Of a DNA stretch of 64,000 nt, positions 1 through 8,561 are shown piece after piece. Location: contig NZ_WEGK01000021.1 in the NCBI RefSeq assembly GCF_009604405.1, positions 53,425 to 117,424 on the forward strand, in the 5' to 3' direction. Every line of letters begins with the position of its first letter. The first letter of the stretch is position 1. The translations under genes and the position numbers were made by a program. The notes under the pieces are model-generated. The model was not told where the DNA came from. It saw only the letters and a list, made by a program, of their open reading frames with translations, and searched no databases. The stretch is from Nocardia macrotermitis (GTDB taxonomy: Bacteria > Actinomycetota > Actinomycetes > Mycobacteriales > Mycobacteriaceae).

Positions 1-2
1 AT

Positions 3-374
3 GTGCAGATGTCGTTACTCGACGAGGACGGCGGTGAGGCTCTCCGCCAGGTGATCCAGTTCCTCGACGAGGTCGAGCACATGGATTCGACGAGAGTTCG
101 CGAGACCGTTCACGGGGAACCCGGCAGCACCGGCGACCGCCGCTGGGACGCGTTGCTCGCTGGTATCGCCGAATACGTCAGTCGCCGCGCCGGTTTGCTG
201 GTACCGGGCTGGACAGCAGCACCCAGCCGATTCCTGGACCGATTCTGGTTCGTCATCGAAGACATTCTGGGACGTCCGGCCCCCGGACTTGCTGCGGCTG
301 CATTCGTGTCGTCCCCGGCAGAGTTGGCCGGCCGTGGCGTATTCCTCGACCGCTCATCACTGGCCAGCGTATGA
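3..374 (+). CDS. C-terminal part of a protein paired with a nucleotidyltransferase
   Basis: The frame is open from the window edge, so the true start probably lies upstream and only the C-terminal 120 or so residues are visible. The end, with a FLDRFWFV segment and an ALA..FVSSPAELAGRGVFLDRSSL tail, resembles the C-terminal half of small actinobacterial proteins encoded just before MNT/AbiEii-type nucleotidyltransferases. Those partners often carry a helix-turn-helix at their N-terminus, which would be outside this window. The stop overlaps the next start as ATGA, so the two genes were translationally coupled. Family placement is by recollection of the pattern; function is not established. 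Confidence 0.55.
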   Translation: MQMSLLDEDGGEALRQVIQFLDEVEHMDSTRVRETVHGEPGSTGDRRWDALLAGIAEYVSRRAGLLVPGWTAAPSRFLDRFWFVIEDILGRPAPGLAAAAFVSSPAELAGRGVFLDRSSLASV

Positions 375-887
375 AGCTTCTCGATCGGGACGAGATCATC
401 CGCCTGCTCACCGAGCTCGGCACAGTGTTGGCGGAGCGTGGCGAGCACGCCGATATTTTTCTTGTCGGCGGCGCGGCCATGGCGCTGGCATACAGCACAC
501 GACGGGCAACTCGGGACCTGGATGCGATATTCGAGCCGAAACAGGTTGTCTACGCCGCGGCCGCGGAAGTCGCCCGAGCGCACGCACTCTCGGATGACTG
601 ACTGAACGACGTGGTCAAAGGCTTTCTCCCTGGTAACGACCCAAACGCGACGACATTGTTCGAAACGACCGGGATCAGTGTGCGAGTTGCCTCTCCTCGT
701 TATCTCTTCCCCATGAAGGCGGCTGCGGCACGCATCGAGCGTGATGCCGAAGACCTCCAATTTCTCTGCCAGGTTGTGCGGATTCCTGACCGTTGACGAA
801 GCGCTCGACTGCGTCACCGACCACTATCCGCCGCATCTGCTGACACCGAAGACCGAGTTTCTGCTGCGCGAACTGCTCGAAGAGTGA
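371..887 (+). pseudogene. Broken MNT-type nucleotidyltransferase (AbiEii/DUF6036-like)
   Basis: The first 76 codons encode a typical minimal nucleotidyltransferase start: a VGGAAMALAY motif followed by TRDLDAIFEPK, matching the G[GA]..x D.D nucleotide and metal site. An in-frame TGA at 599-601 stands where relatives have Trp (DD-W-LND). The same frame resumes immediately with LNDVVKGFLPG and runs to 796. The expected C-terminus (GFLTVDEALD... ending LLRELLEE) continues in the +1 frame from about position 770 to a TGA at 885-887, so one extra base lies near 768-771. Two independent lesions make a functional product unlikely. Such proteins are antitoxin or toxin parts of abortive-infection-like systems. 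Confidence 0.75.
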
Positions 888-1014
888 TTCGCCCCAGCAC
901 GGTAGGGACGGCCTGATACCACGACCCTTCATCGGATCGTCCGCCGACCACAGCGGATCGACGGCGATATCGGCGAGCCGGTCGTCCCGGACGGACCGGC
1001 TCGGACCGAGTCGA

Positions 1015-2475
1015 TTACGCCGAATTTGGTTGTCCCTCTTGCGATATGGCCGCCGACTGGTCCGTGGCGGGCAGCGCGAGACAGCACACCGCGGCCAGTA
1101 TCAGCGCGCCGATGATCGTCAAACCGCTGACGGTCAGCGCGCTGCGGTAGCCTCCGGCGGCGACGGCACCGAAGAAGACGGCGCTGAGGGACGCGGTTCC
1201 GATAGCGCCGCCGAATTGCTGGGCCGTGGTCCAGATTCCCGAGGCCGATCCGGCGTATCGGGGCGATACCCGGGACAGGAACAGTGTCGTGAGCGGCGGC
1301 TGTACCAGGGTGATGCCGATACCGACGATGAACAGGCCGGGCGTGAGCAGCCATGGGTTGACGCGGTCGGCGGCAGCGCTCGCCGCCCCGAGGACCGCCA
1401 GGGTGCCGACCGCGCCGAGCAGCGTACCGGCCACCACGGTGAAGCGACCGAACCGCATCGTCAGCCGCCCGACCAGCGGGGAGCCGATCAGCGCGCCGGC
1501 GGAGAACGCGACGCTCACCCCGCCCGCTTCGAGCGCGGAATACCCCTGGCCGTCCTGCAACCAGAGCACGAATACGAGCAGGAACCCGCTGAACGCCCCG
1601 AAGGCGACCAACTGCACCAACAGCGCGACGCTACTGGTGCGCTGCCGCAGCAGATCCAGCGGCAGCAACGCACCCAGCCGCCGCGCGGGGTCCCGATGCT
1701 CGACCGCGGCGACCGACACGACCACGGCCACGCCTGCCACCAGCAGCAGCCAGATCCACGGAACCCAGTGGTACGCACTGCCTTCCAGCAGCGGGAACAC
1801 GATCGCCACCAGTCCCGCGGTCAACACGGCCGCGGCCGACCAGCGTGGTCGCAGCGCGTCCTCGGCGCGACTCTCCGGAATCAGCCACACGCCGAGTAGG
1901 AACACGATCAGCGCGGCGGGCACACTGACCCAGAAGATCGCCCGCCAGCCCAGACCGGCCACGTCGGCGGTCACCAGCACACCGCCCAGTAGCAGCCCAC
2001 CCGCCTGGGCCAGCCCCGCCACCACACCGAACATGCCCAGCACCGTCGCGCGTTCGGGCCCCCGGAACAGGACGAAAAGGCTGGTCAGCACCTGCGGTGC
2101 CAGTATCGCCGCGGCCGCACCCTGAGCGGCGCGCGCGGCGATCAACTCATCAGGGTTGTGCGCCAGCGCCGACCACACACCCGCGAGTGCGAATACCGCC
2201 AGCCCGAGCAGAAACATCCGCTTGCGGCCCCACAGATCCCCCAACCGAGCCGAGGTGATGAGCGTGGCGGCAAAGGCCAGCAGGTACGCGGTCGCGATCC
2301 AACCCACCTGCGCGGGTGTTCCACCCAGGTCCGTCTGGATCGAGGGCAGACCGACGTTGACGATGGTGACGTTGAGCAGGTCCAGCATGAATCCCAGGAT
2401 CAGGATCACCATCGCGGCCCAGCGTCTCGAGTACACCTCTTCGCTCGACGCGGCGTCGACGGCCGCCGTCGTCAT
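1015..2475 (-). CDS. MFS drug-resistance transporter, DHA2 (EmrB/QacA) type
   Basis: A 486-residue integral membrane protein with about 14 hydrophobic segments, the size and layout of DHA2-type proton-coupled multidrug exporters. The loop between helices 2 and 3 carries the MFS motif A (ARLGDLWGRKRMF). Helix 1 starts at about residue 16 and is followed by LNVTIVNVGLPSI, the motif D1-like signature of this family. I chose ATG at 2475; the open frame extends upstream but codes basic, non-membrane sequence there. It is divergent from an HxlR-like gene with a palindromic operator candidate between them, so control by that regulator is likely. Substrate unknown. Confidence 0.9.
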   Translation of the reverse strand: MTTAAVDAASSEEVYSRRWAAMVILILGFMLDLLNVTIVNVGLPSIQTDLGGTPAQVGWIATAYLLAFAATLITSARLGDLWGRKRMFLLGLAVFALAGVWSALAHNPDELIAARAAQGAAAAILAPQVLTSLFVLFRGPERATVLGMFGVVAGLAQAGGLLLGGVLVTADVAGLGWRAIFWVSVPAALIVFLLGVWLIPESRAEDALRPRWSAAAVLTAGLVAIVFPLLEGSAYHWVPWIWLLLVAGVAVVVSVAAVEHRDPARRLGALLPLDLLRQRTSSVALLVQLVAFGAFSGFLLVFVLWLQDGQGYSALEAGGVSVAFSAGALIGSPLVGRLTMRFGRFTVVAGTLLGAVGTLAVLGAASAAADRVNPWLLTPGLFIVGIGITLVQPPLTTLFLSRVSPRYAGSASGIWTTAQQFGGAIGTASLSAVFFGAVAAGGYRSALTVSGLTIIGALILAAVCCLALPATDQSAAISQEGQPNSA

Positions 2476-2551
2476 GCCGGATTCCCTTGCACGAGAACGA
2501 CATCTACCGGATCTTCCAGCATCGGTTCCTCCCAATCTCGACACACAGAAT

Positions 2552-2567
2552 TGAACTAGCGAGTTCA
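2552..2567. promoter_or_regulatory. Palindromic operator candidate between MFS and HxlR-like genes
   Basis: TGAACT-AGCG-AGTTCA is a perfect 6-4-6 inverted repeat, 77-92 nt upstream of the MFS start, followed by a similar half site (GTTCAC) about 6 nt further. It lies in an AT-richer stretch where the divergent promoters should be. Binding by the HxlR-like protein is inference. Confidence 0.45.
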
Positions 2568-2796
2568 CTTTAGTGTTCACGGATGGACGTAGCAAGATAC
2601 ATACTTTTGAACCAACGAGTAAAGAGAGGGAAACACACTCCGACCGGATCACGGTCGCCGCAACCGAATCCGCGCGTATCGAACAGGTCACCGTCCCGCG
2701 CGTGCATCGCCGCACCGTCCGCGCCGAGACGTCCATCGATCCGATGTCGTATTCCCCGAAACGATCGAGATCCTCGCCGATCGCTGGCGCACCGTC

Positions 2797-3213
2797 GTGC
2801 TGGCCGCCGCCTTACTCGGCATCCGGCGCTTCACCGAATACGAAGCCGCCCCGGGGATTTCACCCGCCATACTGTCGAATCGGCTGCGGCGCTTCACCGA
2901 TCTCGGTGTTATGCACCAACCGCAACACACATCGACCGGCGCACACCGCACCTACGCTCTCACCGACAAGGGCCTGGCGTTCTTCGGTACGTTCGCATTC
3001 CTGGTCGACTGGGCCCAGCGGTGGTACGAGGGACCGCCCGGCACCCGGCTGACCATCACCCACCGCGAGTGCGGACACCACTTCGAACCCCGAATACGTT
3101 GCCGCAGTTGCGGTTCGGTGATCACCCGCACCACCGTCGGATTCACACTCGCCGACTCCGCCCCGCAAGACCACGCGCCCCGACCTCCGCGCCGGTCAGC
3201 GCAACCATCATGA
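2797..3213 (+). CDS. HxlR-type winged-helix regulator, N-terminus defective or frameshifted
   Basis: The visible protein matches HxlR/MarR-like regulators: GIRRFTEYEAAPGISPAILS is the recognition-helix region, then RLRRFTDLGVM and a wing (HRTYALTDKGLAF). The C-terminal extension has a CGHHF...CRSCG pattern, a zinc-ribbon-like tail common in larger HxlR proteins. The listed GTG start at 2797 cuts into the first helix: the same frame upstream encodes FPETIEILADRWRTV, which belongs to the family's N-terminal helix. No ATG, GTG or TTG occurs in that frame between the stop at 2620-2622 and 2797. Either a frameshift has detached the start or the gene is decaying. The 3' end overlaps the convergent membrane-protein gene by 71 nt. 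Confidence 0.7.
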   Translation: MLAAALLGIRRFTEYEAAPGISPAILSNRLRRFTDLGVMHQPQHTSTGAHRTYALTDKGLAFFGTFAFLVDWAQRWYEGPPGTRLTITHRECGHHFEPRIRCRSCGSVITRTTVGFTLADSAPQDHAPRPPRRSAQPS

Positions 3214-3808
3214 TCGCCTCACCGACATTCCCCAGCGGCGGACAACTCACCGCCGCACCCGAGGCCACCACCAGCAGCACGATGCCGATCACCGGAAACC
3301 GCAAACGCTCCGCACGCCACAGCACCACACCCGCCGCCAGCAGCACCACGGTCACCACCAGCGCCGCCACTGGTACCGACGCGCTCTCCCCCGTATAACG
3401 CAGCGTGTCCGCGAACCGGCGCGGCACCAACCGCAGCCGGATCAACTCACCGAACACGCCCCACACCACCAACAGCACGGTGAGAACCGCCGCCGCCCGC
3501 CGCCACCGCGCACCCGCCCCGACCCGATCGACAGCCCACAGCACCAGCACCGGCGTGAGCAGCGCGTGACACACGAACCGCCCGACGCTCAGACCGTGCA
3601 GCAGCGCACCCTCTCCGATCACCGAACCGAGACCGAAAATCGCGGAGTCGTAAGCGATTCCGACCCCGACGACGCCGAGGACCAACACCCGCGTCAGATG
3701 TGCGGCCCGCGCCCACAACACACCCACACAGGACAGCTCGACGATCGCGACGACGAGCAACAACACCGACACCACGACAGACTCCTCCACGTCTTCCTCA
3801 GCCCACAT
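3143..3808 (-). CDS. Uncharacterised six- or seven-helix membrane protein
   Basis: I do not recognise the family. The 221-residue product has six to seven hydrophobic segments (around residues 10-32, 38-60, 75-95, 103-121, 145-165, 174-190), with short polar loops and a basic C-terminal tail (GLAGRSRRV). The layout resembles small actinobacterial integral membrane proteins annotated only as hypothetical. It is convergent with and overlaps the HxlR-like gene, so it is not in an operon with it. The start could be a few codons downstream of 3808. Confidence 0.6.
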   Translation of the reverse strand: MWAEEDVEESVVVSVLLLVVAIVELSCVGVLWARAAHLTRVLVLGVVGVGIAYDSAIFGLGSVIGEGALLHGLSVGRFVCHALLTPVLVLWAVDRVGAGARWRRAAAVLTVLLVVWGVFGELIRLRLVPRRFADTLRYTGESASVPVAALVVTVVLLAAGVVLWRAERLRFPVIGIVLLVVASGAAVSCPPLGNVGEAIMMVALTGAEVGARGLAGRSRRV

Positions 3809-3974
3809 GCCACGAAGGACAATTCTGGTACGTGTCTACCGCGACCGGCTCATTCGTCATACGACGGCCGTCACGTCACGTCACCGGAAATGATTGTGCC
3901 GCCCGACCTACTCGATCGACTCTCCCCGCACACGTGCCGCGCCCCCGGACCACACGAGCGGCGAGGTCCTGCCG

Positions 3975-4859
3975 TTATCTCACATCCCAGAGCGCGAGTG
4001 CAGTCCGCAACGTCGCGACGAGCGGCAACGGCTGATCCATCATCGGATGGTGACCGGCCTCGGCCAGTTCGACAACCGTGGCCGCGGGCTCGAACAGCCG
4101 CGCGATCTCCAGCGCCCGATCCCGCGCCACCAACCCGTGCTCACACCGGATGTACAGCACCGGCGCGCGCACGCCTCGCAGCGAACCGAGCGGCGGAATC
4201 AGCCCGTTCTCGAGCCGCTTGGGCACCATCTCGGGATCGAACTTCCACACCCACTCGGTGCCGGTGTCCCGCACCGACTCTCGCGCCACGTGCCGGGCCA
4301 CATACGGCAGCAGCACAGCCTGTTCGGGCACCGTGCGAAACCGGCCGCAGATCTCGTCCTCGGTCGGATACGTCCTCGACCTGCGCCCCAACGCCCCGGC
4401 GATGGCTTCGGCGGACGGCTCCTGGAACGGCGAATCGATGATGACCAGACCCGCGACCGCATCCGGATGCCGAACCCCCACCTCGGCGGTCACCCGCCCA
4501 CCCATACTGTGCCCCACGATGTACGGCCGACCGGCGATCCCGCCCGCCGCCGCGGCCGCCAGCACCTCCTCGACCCACACCTCGCTCGGGTACCGCGATC
4601 GCACACCACTGTCGCCGTGCCCGGACAGATCCAGCGCCACCACCCGCCGCGTCGTCGCCAGCAGCGGGGCGATGTGATCCCACCACCCCGAATGCGCCGA
4701 CCCGCCGTGCACCAGCACCACACCCGGCGTCCCGGCCCGCCCCCAGCACCGCAGATGGATCACGCAGCCGTCGACCTCGACCTCACGATGTTCCGGCAAC
4801 TCCGCGATGGCCCCCGCGAACCACTCCGGAACCGCGACAACCGACTCCACCGTCGCCAT
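3975..4859 (-). CDS. Alpha/beta hydrolase
   Basis: A 294-residue alpha/beta-hydrolase-fold protein. It shows the oxyanion HGGSAHSGWW strand-loop, the nucleophile elbow GHSMGG, a DSPF segment after it, and the catalytic His near the end in AGHHPMMDQP. The fold is typical of esterases and epoxide-hydrolase-like enzymes; the substrate cannot be told. I chose ATG 4859 because GGAG lies six bases upstream; an ATG two codons earlier abuts the same ribosome site, and the longest frame starts at 4913. It follows the mceB-like remnant on the same strand after about 310 nt. Confidence 0.85.
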   Translation of the reverse strand: MATVESVVAVPEWFAGAIAELPEHREVEVDGCVIHLRCWGRAGTPGVVLVHGGSAHSGWWDHIAPLLATTRRVVALDLSGHGDSGVRSRYPSEVWVEEVLAAAAAGGIAGRPYIVGHSMGGRVTAEVGVRHPDAVAGLVIIDSPFQEPSAEAIAGALGRRSRTYPTEDEICGRFRTVPEQAVLLPYVARHVARESVRDTGTEWVWKFDPEMVPKRLENGLIPPLGSLRGVRAPVLYIRCEHGLVARDRALEIARLFEPAATVVELAEAGHHPMMDQPLPLVATLRTALALWDVR

Positions 4860-5172
4860 CCTCATCTCCTTCACCACGAACCGACTATTCGGACCATATA
4901 GCGGAGCATCCACGCGTCGATCACCACCGGGCCCGATCGGCTCCTTGCCGATCTGTGTTTTTCGAGTTTTCCGACACGGAGGATTCCAATTGCTAGATGC
5001 GCATATGTCGATAATGGTGTACGAAAATTCCAGATCGGATTCTTCCGATCCATCTCGCTCGCAGCGGACCCGACCACCCTCACCGCTCCGGTACCGGACA
5101 TCTGACGGCTACCGAAAACCGAAGCGTGAGAGTGCTTTTCGATGACGTAGCGGGATTCGACTCCCCCGCAGA
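4860..5172. other. Gap of about 310 nt with no convincing gene
   Basis: This stretch is less GC-rich than its surroundings around 4970-5060 and probably holds the promoter of the downstream alpha/beta hydrolase. Short open frames on both strands have no recognisable protein pattern. I see no clear hairpin terminator. Confidence 0.4.
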
Positions 5173-5679
5173 TCAGCGGCAGACCGCCGAGTGGGAGTTT
5201 CCGCCGATCTGTGGAAGCAGGCCACCGGGCAGCAGAACTCCGTACAGGGAGATATCCAGACTGCACACGTACCCGTCGCCGTACGCACCCCTACCGGTGA
5301 AACGACCGACATCGGACATGATGTTCGGCAGATCGATTGCGGCACGGTCGAGTTCGGGCCCGGCACCCAGCAGCATGTTCAACGCGCTGGTCGTAGCATT
5401 CTGCGCCGCAACGAGTTTCGGTTGCGCACGAGCGAACATGTCGGTCAGCGAGGATGTCGCGGTCGCGATACCGGCGGTACTGACCGTCAACGCCTGCCCC
5501 TGCCGATACAACCCGCCGTCCAAGGCGCGGGTCTGCGCGATCAGAGTCTCGAACTCCCCTCCCCTGGCGGCCAAACTCTGCATCACCCCGGACAATTGGC
5601 CGATCACGTCCGCGAGAATCACATCGCGACGCTGCCAGTCCCCCGCCAACCCGGCCGCCTGCACGATGAAGGTGCTCAA
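5173..5679 (-). pseudogene. 3' part of frameshifted MceB-like gene
   Basis: This 168-codon frame (TTG start) contains the C-terminal half of an MceB-like protein: a long helical region (GDWQRRDVILADVI ... RALDGGLYRQG) and a C-terminal ICSLD-like stretch (GYVCSLDISLYG) typical of Mce proteins. It continues directly from the upstream frame, which ends at 5676 after ALQGMRRR. Adding one G to the run of four at 5691-5694 would join ALQG-DEASLSTFIVQ into one protein of about 345 residues, the usual MceB length. Translation restart at the overlapping TTG is possible but the start codon is poor. Confidence 0.7.
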
Positions 5680-6212
5680 CGACGCCTCATCCCCTGCAAC
5701 GCCTGGACCAACGTGTTGGACAGATCGTTGACCTGCGCGGCGTCCAGGGTCTGGAACAGCGGTCGAAAACCGTTGAGCAGACCGGAGATATCGAACGAGG
5801 GCTCGGTCTGTTCGATGGGCAGCGCACCACCGTCGGCGAGCGGTGCGGGGCTGCCCTTCGTCCCGGGCTGCAACGCGATATACCGCTGCCCGATCAAATT
5901 CTGGTACCGCACAAGGGCTTTCGTATCACCGAGGATCGTCTGCCCGCGCTGCACCACGAACCGCACCACCGCGTGCTGACGCGCGTCCAACCCGATCCCG
6001 GTGACCTTCCCGACCCGCACGCCCGCGATCCGGATATCGTCCCCGTCCCGCAGCCCCTGCACATCGGTGAAGGTCGCCGAATAGCTGTGCACACCGCCGG
6101 ATACGCTGTGCGCCAGCGTATTCCACATCGTGACGGTCACCAGGGCCGCGACGATCGCGAAGACGCCGAATCCGATCAGCGGCTTCGCGATTCCCCCGTC
6201 ACGGCCGCCCAC
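5676..6212 (-). pseudogene. 5' part of frameshifted MceB-like gene
   Basis: The 178-residue product holds the N-terminal membrane anchor (residues about 9-32) and the MCE/MlaD domain: YSATFTDVQGLRDGDDIRIAGVRVGKV and the RYQNLIGQRYIAL strand pair are diagnostic. It is followed by the family's FNGF-like segment, here LLNGFRPLFQTL. Mce proteins form lipid-import complexes in the envelope of mycolata and normally occur as six-gene clusters with yrbE permeases. None of those partners is present here. The GTG start overlaps the stop of the SnoaL-like gene by one base. The frame is cut by a one-base deletion near 5691-5694, so it is probably inactive or yields a truncated anchor-MCE protein. Confidence 0.8.
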
Positions 6213-6946
6213 TACGCCTTGATCCCGAACCGCGCGAACAACGCGGGCACCTTCGAGGCGGCCATCAGCGCGCGGAACTGCCAGCTGTCGTCACGCGGCA
6301 GCACACCGCCGCGCTGGGTCGCGTCCAGGAAGTCGTAGAGGGTCTCGCCCTCCTCCATCAGCCCGTCGGCATTGAAGTGATACCGATCCACCGCCGGGCA
6401 CTGGATGAAACGCCCGTTGCCGTAGATCACCGGCGCGGACTCGTCGTACGGATACAACCGCAGCGGCCCCGTCCAGTGCCCACTACCGATGTAGCGAATC
6501 ACGGTGCGCACCAACCCATCCGGCGTCACATCCAGATACACCTGACCGGGCAGCGGATCGTACCGCCAGTCCGGGATCGCGTCGAAGAACGCGAAGTTGT
6601 ACTTCACGAACTCGTCGATCCCCACAATCGTGCGCCCGAAGGTCGTCACGTCCGTGTACTTCACATCCTGGGCGTACAACTCGTCGTTCAGGCTCATATC
6701 CCGAACCAGAAAGCTCCACCAGTACTTCTTGGCCCACTCCATCACCCAGCTCAGATCCACCCCGAGCTTGCCGTACAACTCCAGCTTCCGCTCGAACTCG
6801 TCGAACCACTGCAAGGTGGTCACCTGCAACTCCGCCTCGGGAATCGCCCGAATCGGCACCGCGCGATTGGAATTCAGGAACTCCGGCACCGGCTTGGACA
6901 ACCGCGGCTGCCGCAACGCCTGCTGAAACTGTTCCTCATCGAACAT
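6212..6946 (-). CDS. SnoaL/NTF2-like fold protein
   Basis: The 244-residue product has the profile of a SnoaL-like (NTF2-fold) protein: DVKYTDVTTFGRTIVGIDEF, a PDWRYDPLPG segment and RYIGSGHWTGPLRLYP, which match the cone-shaped barrel of polyketide-cyclase/ketosteroid-isomerase relatives. It is longer than the 130-150 residues of a bare domain, with an N-terminal helical extension. ATG 6946 has GAGAGGG seven bases upstream. Its TAG overlaps the MceB-like GTG by one base, so the two formed an operon. A role in lipid or steroid handling is inference from that coupling only. Confidence 0.7.
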   Translation of the reverse strand: MFDEEQFQQALRQPRLSKPVPEFLNSNRAVPIRAIPEAELQVTTLQWFDEFERKLELYGKLGVDLSWVMEWAKKYWWSFLVRDMSLNDELYAQDVKYTDVTTFGRTIVGIDEFVKYNFAFFDAIPDWRYDPLPGQVYLDVTPDGLVRTVIRYIGSGHWTGPLRLYPYDESAPVIYGNGRFIQCPAVDRYHFNADGLMEEGETLYDFLDATQRGGVLPRDDSWQFRALMAASKVPALFARFGIKA

Positions 6947-7002
6947 GACGCACCCTCTCACCCGACGGCGCGACCACCACCAGGTGATGACCCCGCACAC
7001 TT

Positions 7003-7026
7003 AAGATGAATCGTATGATTCATCTT
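7003..7026. promoter_or_regulatory. 24-bp inverted repeat upstream of the SnoaL-mce operon
   Basis: Arms AAGATGAATC and GATTCATCTT are perfectly complementary around a GTAT spacer (10-4-10). The site is 57-80 nt upstream of the SnoaL-like start, where the promoter should be, and is the most AT-rich spot nearby. It looks like a TetR- or MarR-type operator. No regulator gene is adjacent. Confidence 0.6.
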
Positions 7027-7384
7027 GAATCGGGTGATGTCAATACGCGGACCATCACCTGCGCGGCGACGCGACACCCCTGGTCACCGCCGACCAGGGG
7101 CACTCGACCGTCCGGCAGCACACCCCGAATATCTCGTTCCGCGAAATCGCCGATGCCTGCGCCGCCGACGCCACCGCCCATGCCGCCACTCAGCACATTC
7201 GATCCGCTCGGGTCGGTCATGGACACCGCGGACCTCGCAACCGCCTTCACCTGAGATGGATCCCAAAGCTGGTGTACCACAAGCAATTCGACCCACACGC
7301 ACGACATCGTCCCGCGAATCCCATTGATACTCGGTCGATTCCGTCGGTGACCGGCCGCACGCATCGGCCGGTCACCGACGACGG
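7027..7384. other. Intergenic stretch without a convincing gene
   Basis: Open frames exist on both strands, including a 114-codon minus-strand frame with a glycine-rich middle, but none shows a recognisable domain, ribosome site or consistent codon bias. It may hold a decayed gene, perhaps the regulator that would match the palindrome at 7003-7026. I cannot support any call. Confidence 0.35.
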
Positions 7385-8140
7385 CTACGCGGTGCGCGCA
7401 GGCTGATTCACGTGCGGTGCATGCTGATCGGCCGCGGGGTGCGAGTTCGCGGGCGCGGTCGCGGGGGCGAGCGCGCCTTCGAGGGCACCGATTCCCGCAC
7501 CGATCCCGGAACCGACCACGGCCGCGGGGACCGCGATCACCGCGGCGCCGATGACCGCGCCGACCACCGGCATGACCACCAGGCCCGCGGGCAGGAAGGG
7601 CACACCGGCGACCAGGCCGGCGACCGCGCCGACCACCGCGCTGGCGGAGGTCAGCGGGCTGGTGACGACTCCCGCGGTGACATTTCCGGCGAGCGAACCG
7701 ACCATGGCGTCACCGGCCATCCGGTCCGAGCGGGCCGGATCGAATCCGACCGAGTCGAAACCCTGGGCCAGGGTCGCCTCCTGCTGGGCGAAGGAATCGT
7801 TGATCCCCTCGGCGAGTTTGGGGTCGACCCAGTCCGGGCGGCCGATCTGGGCGGAACCGATGCGGAGGGTGCCGTCCGGCGCCTGGATCGGCGCGACGGG
7901 CGGGGCGAGGGCCGTCGGCACGTGCAGTCGGGACGTGTCGACCGGGGGCAGCGCGCCGTCCGGAACCGCCCGCTTCCCGCTCATATCGTTACGGCTGGTC
8001 GCCGTCGGAGATTTACTCGCGGCCGCCGACGCGGTACCGGCCTGCGCCAACGCTCCCGACGTCAGAACCGCTGCCATGACCATGAGCGATCCGCCGCGCC
8101 CCGGCCGCTTGGTCGACCGTGCTCGATGCCGTGCTGCCAT
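7385..8140 (-). CDS. Small secreted protein with glycine-zipper-like hydrophobic region
   Basis: The 251-residue product begins with a long basic n-region, a hydrophobic core (VMAAVLTSGALA) and an A-x-A-like cleavage zone (AGTASAAAS), a Sec or Tat-like signal peptide. The mature part has a polar Pro/Asp-rich half and a C-terminal hydrophobic half (residues about 160-230) rich in G-x3-G and VVGAVAG steps, like glycine-zipper or channel-lining segments. The end is polar (HAPHVNQPAR). ATG 8140 has AGAGAGG seven bases upstream. No family is recognised; a shorter protein at 43926-44279 has the same design. Confidence 0.7.
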   Translation of the reverse strand: MAARHRARSTKRPGRGGSLMVMAAVLTSGALAQAGTASAAASKSPTATSRNDMSGKRAVPDGALPPVDTSRLHVPTALAPPVAPIQAPDGTLRIGSAQIGRPDWVDPKLAEGINDSFAQQEATLAQGFDSVGFDPARSDRMAGDAMVGSLAGNVTAGVVTSPLTSASAVVGAVAGLVAGVPFLPAGLVVMPVVGAVIGAAVIAVPAAVVGSGIGAGIGALEGALAPATAPANSHPAADQHAPHVNQPARTA

Positions 8141-8561
8141 GAACGACCTCTCTTTCCACGCTCTCGATGAGTTCGGTGAGAAATGTGAACCGTCCTGCGC
8201 CACCCCACGCGGATTCGAGCCGGAACGATACGGCCGAACACGGTGGAGCAGATGGAGCCGATAGAGCTTCGTGAATCGTCCCCGCGCGTTACCGAGTGCG
8301 GTGCGGCGTCGGGCATTTCGGGCCTCGGGCGGTGACAACTCGACCGCGCGCGAAGGGCCTTCGAACAGACTTCTCCTCAGGCATTCCGAGACAGCATAGT
8401 CACAGCGAATCGATCCAGCCGCACGCCGCCCCCACCCTGCGGCGATGGTGGCCGGACGGCTTTTGCGGTCGTTTGCCGTCCGAACGAAAGCCCGGACCAG
8501 TAACCTCGCGAACGGTGCGACCCGATCGATCGGTCGCCGGACGGTGAGTTCAGGAGGTCAT
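8141..8561. other. Divergent promoter region of about 420 nt
   Basis: The region separates the secreted-protein gene from the divergent acyl-CoA ligase gene. It contains the strong AGGAGG ribosome site of the ligase at 8552-8557. I see no further gene and no clear operator palindrome. Confidence 0.4.

Noticed and set aside
1030..1899. Plus-strand frame opposite the first MFS gene
   Set aside because: Gln/Arg-rich shadow; the membrane protein on the minus strand is clear.
7020..7364. 114-codon minus-strand frame after the palindrome
   Set aside because: No ribosome site, no domain; the glycine-rich part is not enough to call a gene.
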